Source: Dermanyssus gallinae
Taxonomy: Eukaryota; Arthropoda; Arachnida; Mesostigmata; Dermanyssidae
Direction of reading: 5' to 3'
Assembly: GCA_003439945.1 (NCBI GenBank)
Contig: QVRM01005604.1
Span: 1-64,000, forward strand
Length of the DNA: 64,000 bases
In this document: one piece after another, positions 13,000 to 22,060 of the stretch
Layout of the letters: each line of letters opens with the position of its first letter
Position numbering within the stretch: position 1 is the first letter of the stretch
Position numbers and translations under genes: made by a program
The notes under the pieces: generated by a model
Told to the model about the DNA's origin: nothing
Database searches by the model: none
The model's input: only the letters and a program-made list of their open reading frames with translations

Positions 13000-13182
13000 A
13001 AAAAAAATCCTTTCGGGGCTGACTCTCAGCCAAGATTTAACGTCCATGGGACTGCTTTTCGCATTGCTTCATAGACGGACCCCCATAAATACAAATGTGC
13101 AACGGTGGGGCTCGAACCCGCGCACCTATCAAGTGTCTCCTCCGGTCGCGAGGCGCAGACGCATGCCACCACGCCACCGAGC
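13000..13182 (-). mobile_element. tRNA-derived SINE, copy 1 (antisense)
   Basis: On the minus strand the element starts with GGTGGCGTGGTGGCATGCGT, an A-box-like stretch. About 45 bases later it has GGTTCGAGCCCC, a near-perfect Pol III B box. A non-tRNA body ending in CAGCCCCGAAAGG and a short A-tract follows. It is flanked by the 12-bp direct repeat AACAACAACAAG (12988-12999 and 13183-13194), the target-site duplication expected from LINE-mediated insertion. Because that repeat is CAA-rich it is slightly less decisive than in copies 3 and 4. SINEs carry no protein and depend on a partner LINE. Intact boxes and duplication suggest a fairly recent insertion. Confidence 0.85.
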
Positions 13183-13204
13183 AACAACAACAAGGGACGC
13201 TAAG

Positions 13205-13430
13205 CTATTGCCAGTCGAGCCCCGTGGCGTGGGGGGTGTATTCGCCGCCTGCACCTCGCGACCGGAGGAGACACTTGATAGGTGCGCGGGTTCGAGCCCC
13301 TACCGTTGCACACGTTGAATTTATGGGGGTCCGTCTATGAAGCAATGCGAAAAAGCCACTCCCGTGGGGGGTCTAAATCTTGGCTGGAGGTCTAAATCTT
13401 GAGCTGGGTGTCAGCCCAAAAAGTATTTAA
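13205..13430 (+). mobile_element. tRNA-derived SINE, copy 2 (sense, inverted relative to copy 1)
   Basis: Same family as copy 1 in opposite orientation. A degraded tRNA-like head lies near 13213-13260 and the B box GGTTCGAGCCCC at about 13289. The shared body runs to TCAGCCCAAAAAG near 13420. The tail carries an internal duplication of TCTAAATCTTG. Flanks CTATTGCCAG and CTGTTGCCAAG resemble an imperfect target-site duplication. With copy 1 it forms a fold-back of about 170 bp per arm, which would make double-stranded RNA if transcribed through. Confidence 0.8.
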
Positions 13431-13500
13431 AACTGTTGCCAAGTTTACAGTGACTTCAGCGGAGCCAAGACTTGCATATTGTTTTTAGTTTTGTTGTATT

Positions 13501-13686
13501 AAAGTCTTCGGGCTGACCCTCAGCCAAGAGTTAACGTCCACGGAACTGTTTTTCACATTGCTTCATAGACGGACATGCCCCATAAATACAAATCGGTGCA
13601 ACGGTGGGGTTCGAACCCGCGCACCTGCTATGTGTCTCCTCTGGTTGCGAGGCGCAGACTTAAGCCACCACGCCACCGACCTCGAC
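13501..13686 (-). mobile_element. tRNA-derived SINE, copy 3 (antisense)
   Basis: Third copy in the cluster. The minus strand reads a GGTGGCGTGGTGGCTTAAGT head, the B-box core GGTTCGAACCCC, and a body ending in TCAGCCCGAAGACTTT. It sits between two identical 14-bp repeats AGTTTTGTTGTATT (13487-13500 and 13687-13700). That fixes both ends of the element and shows insertion as a unit. Two short indels separate it from copy 1. Confidence 0.92.
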
Positions 13687-14310
13687 AGTTTTGTTGTATT
13701 GCTGCAGTTTGTCGGTGATATATTGTATTATTGTAACTGCTCACACAAAAAAAAATACTAGCGTAAATGGGTGCCGTCGAAACGCGTTGAGTTTTGGTTT
13801 AGACATAGACTTTTATATTTTACAAATTATTTGTAATAGAGCATTGTGGCAAAGTGTTCTTTTTTTCGTCTCAACTAACTTGTTGAGTAAGGCAATATTG
13901 CCGTCGTTGGCGGTACTGCTGTTGTTGGTGTTGTTATTGTTTTGTCGTTGTCGGTATTGATGTTGTGTTGCTGTCATCATAATCCGCGTTCGGTACATAT
14001 CCAACGAAAAGCCCCAGGATAGGGCGATCTGCAATATCGTCCGCGGTGGGGCTAGCAGGGTCCGACCGGCTGGACGACGGACTGCAACTTCGTCGTCAGA
14101 AGAAACGTATAGAGCAAATGGACAGGCTTTAAGCACGTTTAGTCTCTAAGCACAAATGCCAACTTCATCATAGGAGGCGCGTAGCAAATTTCTCCACTTC
14201 TGCTCCGAGCACGTTTTGCCGTTAACACACGCTGTCACAGCCACAGCCGGGCGACGCCACAACGAGCACTACACCCAATAATAATAATATACACACGAGA
14301 CGCAAAACGG

Positions 14311-14632
14311 ATGACATTGATAATGGAGAAAACGTTTTTTTCTTATTTTACAAATTTACAAATAAACGCTATTAGTGAAAATAATATTCATACAAAAAAT
14401 GATAACAATAACAATATAATTATAATTATAACTATTATTATTATTATAAATATCTTGGCAGATCAGAAAGTTCTGATATATATATGTATGAAAAAAGTTT
14501 TATTAATACTAATAACAATCCGAGTAGTAAGCATTTAGATAAATCCACAGTCTTGTTTTAAAGCCGTTACATCCGCAAATAAACAATCTAATTATTAGGT
14601 CGTTGCGAAGGCAAAACACGATGCACCACATA

Positions 14633-14635
<3 letters not shown>
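14311..14635. other. AT-rich low-complexity stretch
   Basis: Runs of AAT/ATT trinucleotides (14400-14450) and scattered A-tracts; no gene or element recognised. Confidence 0.5.

Positions 14636-14664
<29 letters not shown>
14636..14664. repeat. (TA)n microsatellite at the 5' side of REL-LINE copy 1
   Basis: 29 bases of TA, followed after a short T-rich spacer by the truncated LINE reading frame. Confidence 0.95.
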
Positions 14665-14672
<8 letters not shown>

Positions 14673-14691
14673 TTTTTACTACGAATTTTTT

Positions 14692-16682
14692 TTGGAAATT
14701 TTACTACGAGGAGAGCCGCCAACAGAACTCTTGCCAATCATATTTGGAGCTAGGCTATTTGCATTGAAAAAGAAGAATGGCACAACCCGCCCTATCGCAT
14801 GCTTATCTACACTCCGTAGGATAGCAGCGAAGATTGCCTGCTGGAAGAATGCGTCGCAAATTGAAGAAGCAATAGGTGAACACCAACTCGGCTTTGCTAC
14901 TAGAAGCGGAACGGAAGTTGCGATCCGCGCCTAACCTGTACCATTACATTATGCAGGCATACAGAAATCCAACTCAACTGCTGTTGGTGGATCACGTCAT
15001 ACTTTCACAGTCAGGCCTGCAGCAGGGCAACCCATTAGGCCCTCCACTGTTTTGTCTTGCCATCAAGGAGCTGATAGACTCACTCGAGTCCCCGTTTAAT
15101 GAATGGTACTTGGATGATGGCGTGTTAGCTGGTGACCCTGTAACGGTAGTCAGTGATATTCAGAAGATACTGAATTTTGCAACAAAGAGCGGGTTGTGCC
15201 TCAATCCACAAAAATGCGAACTCTTCGTGTCGGGATCAGCAATATCCGACTCCTCGGTCAGACTTATAACCGACCTTCTTCCAGAGTGTATCAGAACAAA
15301 CAAGACCAACCTTACCTTATTAGGCGTGCCACTTCTTGACGACGGGAAAAAGGAACAGTTATCTGGTTGGGTGGATAAGTTAAAATCGTCCTCAAGTCGC
15401 TTGGGCCTCTTGGGTGCACACAGGGGATTGTTCTTATTAAGGTCCTGTTTCTCGACAGCACGGGTAAACCACCTGCTCCGTGGGATTGACTTAACGCAAG
15501 ATATAAATCTTTTAGAACAATTGAACACTCACACGTTGAACTCCCTGACTTCTTTTCTTAACCTAACTTTACCAAAGGCAGCTTGCAGGCAAGCCCTTCT
15601 GCCCGTGGCAAAAGGAGGCCTAGGCATTCCAGACGCTGCTTTGGTCGCAGGTCCCGCGGTGGTTGCCTCAATGTCTAGTGCCTGGCAAGAGGCGTTAAGG
15701 ATACTAGATTCCCCAGCTGTCGAACGCTTACGCACTGTACTAGAAAATTCCAAGGAATGTCTCTTAGCACGCACTGGAGCAGCCCCTCTGGAGAATCCGA
15801 TTTCCCAGGCAAGCTGGACCGCGCCGTTGGAGGATATGCAACTAGCCAATCTCCTCAATTCAGCACAAGACGAGGTGAACAAAGCACGGCTTCAAGCAGT
15901 TTCATCTAGTGGTGCTAGTGCATGGCTCAATGCTCTACCGAGTGCTTCCGTAGCAACTCTCTTAGAGGACTACGTCGTCAGAATCTGTGTCGGTCTACGC
16001 CTTGGGATCCCTCTAGTCGAAGAACATGAATGCAGCTGTGGCGAGAAGGTCTCACCCCTAGGGCACCATGGTTTAGCCTGCATCCGCAGCTTAGGTCGTA
16101 GGACGAGACACGCTGCTTTGAATGATACCCTAGCCCGTGCTCTAAGGTCCTCTGGCTACCCGTGTGTTCTCGAACCCGCGGGTTTGTATACAGACGACTC
16201 CCGTCGACCTGATGGGATGACCCTAACAGCCTTTGAAAGTGGCAAGACACTCGTCTGGGATGCTACCGTGACTGACTCTTTAGCATCTTCAATGGTCAGT
16301 CACGGCGCTACCCAGGCTGGTTATGCTGTTTCGCAAGCGGTAAAAAAACAAGTGTCGGAAGTATGCATCTATCGAAGACTCTATGAATTTTCGACCTTTT
16401 GCCTTTGAGACCTTAGGGGAACCAGGTAGAATTACTGAGGGAGTTATTACTAAGATATGCAAGTGTCTAAGATTGGCCACGGGGGACCTGTACGCTGGTA
16501 AATTTTTCCGGCAAAGGCTGTCATTGGATATACAACGTGGTAACGGCACGGCGGTGCTTGGTACCTTGTCCAGGTGGTGGACACCAGGCCTGGACCTAGG
16601 GCTGGTATAGTTTGTCGACACGTTCGCTGGGGGACAATTGCTTACACCCCGTTATGAATTAAATAAATAATTATAATCACCT

Positions 16683-16685
<3 letters not shown>
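14692..16685 (+). mobile_element. REL-LINE copy 1: 5'-truncated LINE with reverse transcriptase and restriction-like endonuclease
   Basis: Three frame-shifted pieces (14692-14934, 14936-16408, 16383-16610) make one decayed polyprotein. In order they show the RT entry block RPIACLSTLRRIAAKIA; QLGFATRSGTE; QQGNPLGPPLFCLAI (RT motif B); WYLDDGVLAGD (motif C); a long thumb/linker; a Cys/His knuckle CSCG followed by HHGLAC; and a C-terminal nuclease signature LEPAGLY, RRPDGMTL and LVWDATVTDS. Cys/His knuckle plus EP, RPD and D is the layout of the restriction-like endonuclease of R2-type LINEs, so no APE domain is expected. RT motif A with its catalytic Asp is missing: SGTEVAIRA joins directly to APNLYHYI, an internal deletion. 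A 3' UTR of about 75 bases (16611-16685) ends at a (TA)n array. Confidence 0.85.
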
Positions 16686-16743
<58 letters not shown>

Positions 16744-16757
16744 CCTCAAATATATAC
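16667..16757. repeat. (TA)n array with the LINE tail motif on both sides
   Basis: About 50 bases of pure TA (16686-16735) are flanked on the left by ATTATAATCACCTTAAATAT and on the right by ATTATAATCACCTCAAATAT. The terminal motif of the REL-LINE is thus repeated after the microsatellite with one mismatch. Confidence 0.9.
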
Positions 16758-16990
16758 ATATACATATATATTATTTTATTCAGAGTACATACCATATAAT
16801 CATATACAAATAAATAACAGCGATATCAGTTAAAGTCGAATTTCATTCGAAGAACGCTATATTAGTCCGTTTAGTTCAAGCCACTACCAATATTCTCACC
16901 ATGATTCCGCTGATCAAGCCACAGTGACGTTTGTCGGATAATCCCGCTTTCTGATTTAGGAATAACAGTTTTTTTTATACACATAGTAGC

Positions 16991-17352
16991 GTTTGGCACG
17001 AAAAGCAAAGATTATACATGGTATTTCTTTTTTTGAAGACCTTGCCAGATACGCTGCGCTGCATTACAAGTCTACGACCAAATCTGTGTTATGACGTGGA
17101 ACCACAGTATAACATATACACATATAGCAATAAGATTAGGTAATATTGTAGCTCTAAAATTAGGCATTAAAGTTTGGCACATTGCATAGATTGTTCATGG
17201 TAGTTATTTTTTTAAGGAAGACATTGCGAGATACACTGGCCGCATTACAAGTCTACGACCAAACCTGTGCTATGACGTGGAACCACAGTATAACATATAT
17301 CATATGGCAATAAGCTTATATAATATTGCAGCTCTTAAGTTAGGCATTAAAG
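16991..17352. repeat. 181-bp tandem duplication
   Basis: 16991-17171 and 17172-17352 are two head-to-tail copies beginning GTTTGGCAC and ending TTAGGCATTAAAG. They share long identical blocks such as CATTACAAGTCTACGACCAA and GACGTGGAACCACAGTATAA. Several dozen differences are visible, so the duplication is old. A third partial start (CGTTTGGCAGG) follows at about 17370. No coding potential recognised. Confidence 0.9.
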
Positions 17353-17359
17353 AGTCTAA

Positions 17360-18120
17360 AAATGACGTTTGGCAGGTCAAAACCCAACTTGAATGGGCTT
17401 CTGATGCTGTGAGATGTGAGCTAAACTAAGATTGAAATTAAGCTTGTGTAGAATTTACTCTTTTATTTAGCAAGTGGCCCTTCTGTTGTCTGTGTGTTTC
17501 TTTTCTTCTTGTGGCGCTTTCTTAGTATCTTCGAAACCAGCCCTTTTTTTCTTGTCAACGCACAATGGGATGCTTCTTTTCAGAGGCTCTACTTGTCTAG
17601 TATCTTTCTTTGCAGTATTTGTTTGCTCAGAGCTGCGATTATTATCCTTATCTTTTGTGTTTTTGTCATATGCGAGATCAATACTTCAATTTTCCTCTCC
17701 ATGACTGTTGGAAGCGAATTATCTCAAATCTTTTTCAATGCCACGCAATATATAATTGTGTATTGTGAAGTGTGCTCTTCTACTGCTGTGTCGCAGCACC
17801 GACATAGTAGGATTTGTGTTTTCCCTCTTCGATATAGGTAGGATATAGGAAATCCCAGATAAGCCAGTCGTTGGGTAATCTGAAACTCAGCTCACGTCCT
17901 CCATTTGTGCAAGGAAATTCAACTTTTGGAGAGTTCTTCTCCGTGCTGACAGAATTGGTAGACAATGAAAAAGTGAATTACAATGTTCCTACGAACATCT
18001 GGCCGCCAGGCACAAGCTATCCCAACACTAGCTGTATTTTATTGAATCTTTGACATAAAAGACTCAAGTTTTCGCTTTTGTACAGTCCATCAAGCGCTAC
18101 AATTATAAACATGTATTACA
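17360..18120. other. No recognisable feature
   Basis: T-rich open frames around 17474-17841 lack family motifs and paired splice sites. Confidence 0.45.

Positions 18121-18122
<2 letters not shown>

Positions 18123-18159
<37 letters not shown>
18123..18159. repeat. (TA)n microsatellite
   Basis: 37 bases of pure TA. Confidence 0.95.
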
Positions 18160-18160
<1 letters not shown>

Positions 18161-18189
18161 AGAGTAGGGCATGGTCGCCAAATCCAAAA

Positions 18190-18650
18190 GGGAGCATTAC
18201 TTAACGGAAGAACGCGTATAGATCGCAAAAGAGAAATCCTTTGAACACGCTGGCGAGGTTTTTGCTGTGCAGTTCACGGTTGTGTGAGAACACCATTTAT
18301 GAAGTAATTCAAACGTTTCATAGAATAGGTTCAGTACGCAATGCGGCAAGCTGTGGAAGACCACGTAGCGCTTGTTCGGCTGAGTACATTGGCGCTGTTG
18401 CCAACAGTGTGTAACTGTATCCGGCAACATCGGTTCGCCGAGATGGCTGGTGCATCGTAATGCCAATTTTGTAAAAAAAAATCCCTTTGGAGCCCAGTTC
18501 TATCTGAATGGCTTTCAAAATCTTGCGATTTCACACCTTTAGACTTTTCTTCTGGATTTCTTTTGAAACGTTAAGTACACGCTAAGAATGCCACGACCGT
18601 CAGCGAACCCAGCTCAACATTAAAGCGTGCAATTATGTACTTGATTTAAT
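18190..18650 (+). pseudogene. Tc1-like transposase remnant, internally deleted
   Basis: It begins with LTEERV, then NTIYEVIQTFHRIGSVRNAA and SCGRPRS, the helix-turn-helix region and GRPR hinge of a Tc1-like transposase. It then jumps to SCDFTPLDFSSGFLLKR (SPDLTPLDFFLWG.LK in intact relatives), which carries the third catalytic residue, followed by HAKNATTVSE. Most of the catalytic core between hinge and last Asp is gone and several stops interrupt the rest. The N-terminal half resembles the remnant at 783-1096, suggesting the same or a sister family. Confidence 0.7.
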
Positions 18651-18879
18651 GTGAAAAAATGCAGCTTATCAAAAAGACCACCTAAGCAATATTTTATATT
18701 ATTAGAAATGGCACTATGCATTAATAAAATTGTAAATTATCTTAAACACTCTTGTTTTTTTTCATGTTTGACGTATTTTTTAGGCTCTGACAACCACATT
18801 TTCGACGCTCGCCATGGGCTAAGATGCCTGTGGCAGACTACCGTCTAAATGCACACCAATCGTCATCGCGTTCTCATTA

Positions 18880-19080
18880 CTGGAAATATATAGGCTTTCT
18901 CCAGCCAAGGCATGCAGCCAGAAGCAGGGCAATGATAACCAACCAACAAGGAGCATAAGACAGCAGGGTTGGGGCTCGAACTTAAGACTGTCAACCTGTT
19001 AATCGTGGTTGCCATGGCAACATGCTGTTTCGAACGGCGCGTTAGCCACCTAAGCCACTGTCGCTACAAAGCTGCTATGT
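18880..19080 (-). mobile_element. tRNA-derived SINE, second family (antisense)
   Basis: The minus strand reads TGGCTTAGGTGGCTAACGCG, matching the Pol III A box except for one base. About 65 bases later comes AGTTCGAGCCCC, a B box with one mismatch. A unique body then runs toward 18880. The spacing between the boxes is longer than in an ordinary tRNA, and the segment between them contains the palindrome GTTGCCATGGCAAC. I could not define target-site duplications. It differs in sequence from the 13-kb SINE family. Confidence 0.6.
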
Positions 19081-19165
19081 AATTGTAAAGATCTTAGACT
19101 GTTTTGCGAACACCACATATATATATATTTGAGAAACAGAAATTAATCTGCTGCTGTGTTAACAG

Positions 19166-19266
19166 GAGCAGGCGCTTACCATTCGCTGCCGAAATGAAGA
19201 AGATCATTGCTCTGCTCGTCCTCTATCGTGCCGCCGCAGTCCTCGCGGCCAACAGGGCGTTGACAG
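19166..19266 (+). CDS. Candidate first coding exon with a signal peptide
   Basis: An acceptor-like CTGCTGCTGTGTTAACAG ends at 19165. A start codon lies at 19194 in the context GCCGAAATGA, and the frame reads MKKIIALLVLYRAAAVLAA then NRALTG up to a plausible donor ACAG/GTACCG at 19266/19267. Two Lys followed by a hydrophobic core and Ala-x-Ala is a textbook secretory signal, with cleavage expected after VLA or LAA. Codons are balanced, unlike the AT-rich surroundings. The product is unknown because no following exon could be assigned within the window. It could be a secreted protein or peptide precursor. A chance hydrophobic frame cannot be excluded. Confidence 0.45.
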
Positions 19267-19789
19267 GTACCGTCGGGGCGCCGAACTATCTTCTCTTCAT
19301 ATGCCGTCGTCTTCGTTTTCCTGTCGACTCTCGCCCAGTTGGACACAAAACGACATTAACAATATGCCAAATCATAAAGCGGCTAAAAGGAAACACAAGT
19401 GGAAACACATATTTTATGCTTGGCTGACCGTGCAGAACGCACAGAGGAAAATAAGTAAAAGAAGACGGGAGAGAAAAAAGATGAGGGAGAAGAATAATTA
19501 TTTTGGTGGTGATCATATGGATGACAAACCCTGTGCGCGGCTTTTCTTTTTTTGTGGCGTTGCTTATCGCTTGTGGGACAATTCCGTTTGGGGTCTGCAA
19601 AAGAGATAGCTTATAGTTCACTTTTATTAAGGAATAAAAATTGAGTTACAATTGTCTCCCGAGAAGGTGTGCACTGGCGATATCACTCTATCTCGTAAGG
19701 AGTGGGTTGGGACCACTTCAGCAGCGTGCCTCGGACGGACGCCGCGTATAATTATTATTAATTTAATATAATTTAATATGAAAAAGTAT

Positions 19790-19793
<4 letters not shown>

Positions 19794-19832
<39 letters not shown>

Positions 19833-19851
19833 GTATATATATATATTTATA

Positions 19852-19924
<73 letters not shown>
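19794..19924. repeat. (TA)n microsatellite, interrupted
   Basis: About 130 bases of TA with TTTATA and GTATA interruptions. Confidence 0.95.
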
Positions 19925-19928
<4 letters not shown>

Positions 19929-20022
19929 GTAGTTCCGCAAGCTTCATAAACAGATTCTCACTCACTCTATTTCTATCCTTTTAATACGTTCTCAACAGGG
20001 GCACTCACGTCTACTTTGGTGG

Positions 20023-20125
20023 CGGCGTGGTCTAGAGAACTAGTGCACTAGTCATGCTGGTCATCTACCGGGGTGTGGCTAGTTTGATCCCTATTCGTGA
20101 CCGAAAAATACTGCAATAATTAAAA
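20023..20125 (+). mobile_element. tRNA-like SINE fragment (Leu/Ser type head)
   Basis: GGCGGCGTGGTCTAGAGAAC resembles the start of a class II tRNA (GCCGAGTGGTCTAAGG). GGCTAGTTTGATCCCTATTC about 55 bases later resembles the T arm and B box with one mismatch (GTTTGATCC). It is followed by AAAAATACTGCAATAATTAAA. The arm between holds the palindrome ACTAGTGCACTAGT. Too diverged to be a functional tRNA. Confidence 0.5.
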
Positions 20126-20969
20126 TAATACATTTACAATCAGAAAATGGCAAAACAAGGCGGCTTTGCAGGCGTAATAATAATAATAAAAGTAAAGTCG
20201 TTTTCTATTTAATTCGATTATATTCTGATTTATTGGTTGTGCTGCTCTGCTATGGGCAGTGGGGTTGTTGATTCTGTTAGCGTTGCAAAGCTATTGTTGC
20301 AAATGCCTGTCTATCTGCAACTGTTGCATTGGTGCTGTTGGGGGGGGGGGGGGTTGGGAAGTCTTTGTTGTACTTCTGCATTGCAACACGGGTCACACGA
20401 ATAGCAAAAAGCAATCTAGCAATTGGAGCTACGCAATCATATCTTGCTGTGTCGCATCGCAAGCCTTGCGTTCGACCTGGCGCCAATTGCGTCGACGTCG
20501 TCGTGGTCGTGGTCTTCGTCGTTGTTTTCCATCGATGTCCGCGTCGTTGCCGTGCGAGCTAGTCGCTTTTCGCCTCGTTTTACGTTTTCCATATTGGGTA
20601 CGAATTTTCCGTCAGCAGCAGCAGCTGTGCCATCGGTCGCACCGGCGGCTTTTTTTCCAAAGTCTCTGCCTCTCTCTGTGTACGGGTGAAAAACAACCGA
20701 AAGTGCGTTTCAACCGTTTTAGGTACAGGAGAAAAGAGTAAATGTGTGCTGTCGTTAGGGACGCTGTATGAGCGCGCGGGCGCTTGTGTGTGTGTGTGGG
20801 GAAGAGTGTGTGCACATAAACGTAGATTTTTCTAGACACGTGCGTGACAGACAGACAGATAGACAGGCAGAATTAAAACGAACTGTGAACAGACAGCCAA
20901 AGCAATACGACAGGCAGACTGAGAATTGGAGACAAGGCGCATACATATATATATATATATATATATATA

Positions 20970-21166
20970 AGCAATGCTCGGCTGACAAATTTGAAGACAC
21001 ACAAAAAAGAAAATAAAATAGTTGCTTATATATATATATATAAAAGCAATGCTCGGCTGACAAATGCGGAGAGACCCAAAAAAGAAAAGAATATATATAT
21101 ATATATATATAAGCAATGCTCGGCTGACAAATTTGATATGATACAAAAAAGAAAAGAAAATCGTTG

Positions 21167-21205
<39 letters not shown>

Positions 21206-21244
21206 ACGCTCGGATGACAAATGTGGAGAGACACAAAAAATGAA
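20970..21244. repeat. Four short modules interleaved with (TA)n arrays
   Basis: Four copies of a 45-58 bp module start at 20970, 21044, 21111 and 21200, separated by TA arrays of about 18-34 bases. Each begins AAGCAATGCTCGGCTGACAA (AAGCAACGCTCGGATGACAA in the fourth) and continues with a purine-rich stretch such as ACACAAAAAAGAAAA. Copies 1 and 3 end in GTTGCT, which with the leading AGCAA forms a short inverted repeat around the module. Spacing and order make this a tandem array whose spacer is itself a microsatellite. Confidence 0.9.
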
Positions 21245-21799
21245 AGGGAGAGCGAGTACAACACAGAGAAGTAGAAAATTGGGATGCAACTGTTCCTTAG
21301 AGATAGGTGGCCGCTGCAGCCAGCCGGCTCGACGAACAGTCGCGCTGCTGCAGTGCACCTGCCGCTTGTACACAGCCATAATATTCACTTTGCACTCGGC
21401 AGAAAAATCCATCTCACCGCTGCTTTTGGACTTGTGATTAGCAGCGGTGCGTAGAGGGACCGGAAGCGACAGGGGACTACAAAGAACAAGTAAGTAAAAA
21501 ACCAAGTGATTCTACGTTAATGTTAAGCTCAAACACTAATGAAATCTTATTTCTTGTGTGTTCACGGCTTCGATGTAATGCCAAAGTAATACCGAGCCTG
21601 GGGGGGTAGGGAGGAATCCGGGTTTGCGAGTCTCACACTAGTCACGCAGGCTGCTAGTGGCGCATGTGCATCATGCATTTCCGAAACCTCCCAGAACAAA
21701 AAAAATTCTTGTGTGTAACGAACGCTCACGAGAATGGGTGGATAGCAGTAACTGCAATGGCCTTAGGACAGCGCAGTGCAACTTAGAAAATATTGTGAT

Positions 21800-21802
<3 letters not shown>

Positions 21803-21850
<48 letters not shown>
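21803..21850. repeat. (TA)n microsatellite
   Basis: 48 bases of pure TA followed by a T-tract. Confidence 0.95.
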
Positions 21851-21853
<3 letters not shown>

Positions 21854-22060
21854 TTTTTTTCTATGGGATTGTCCTCCCCAGACGACAAATATATTTATTT
21901 TAAGTAATTCCTCATTGAGCTTAAAATTTTTATAATTGCACATTTTCTACAACTGTAACAGTAAAGGCATTGTGTAGAAAAAGGTTTTCGCCCGTGTCTA
22001 TCCGCTCTTGTGAGTGTGTCTACATACTACATATTACATAACGGTGTTTTGATTAGACTG

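Noticed and set aside
13015..13182. Functional tRNA-Leu or tRNA-Ser gene
   Set aside because: The A and B boxes are present but the cloverleaf does not close, and the sequence is dispersed with target-site duplications, so it is a SINE.
20970..21244. CRISPR-like alternation of repeats and spacers
   Set aside because: The spacers are all TA microsatellite and the setting is eukaryotic; unit length and sequence do not fit CRISPR.
20755..21505. Frames of 100-170 codons with Ile-Tyr repeats
   Set aside because: TATATA repeats translate to Ile-Tyr in all frames; joining modules and microsatellites into proteins is an artefact.
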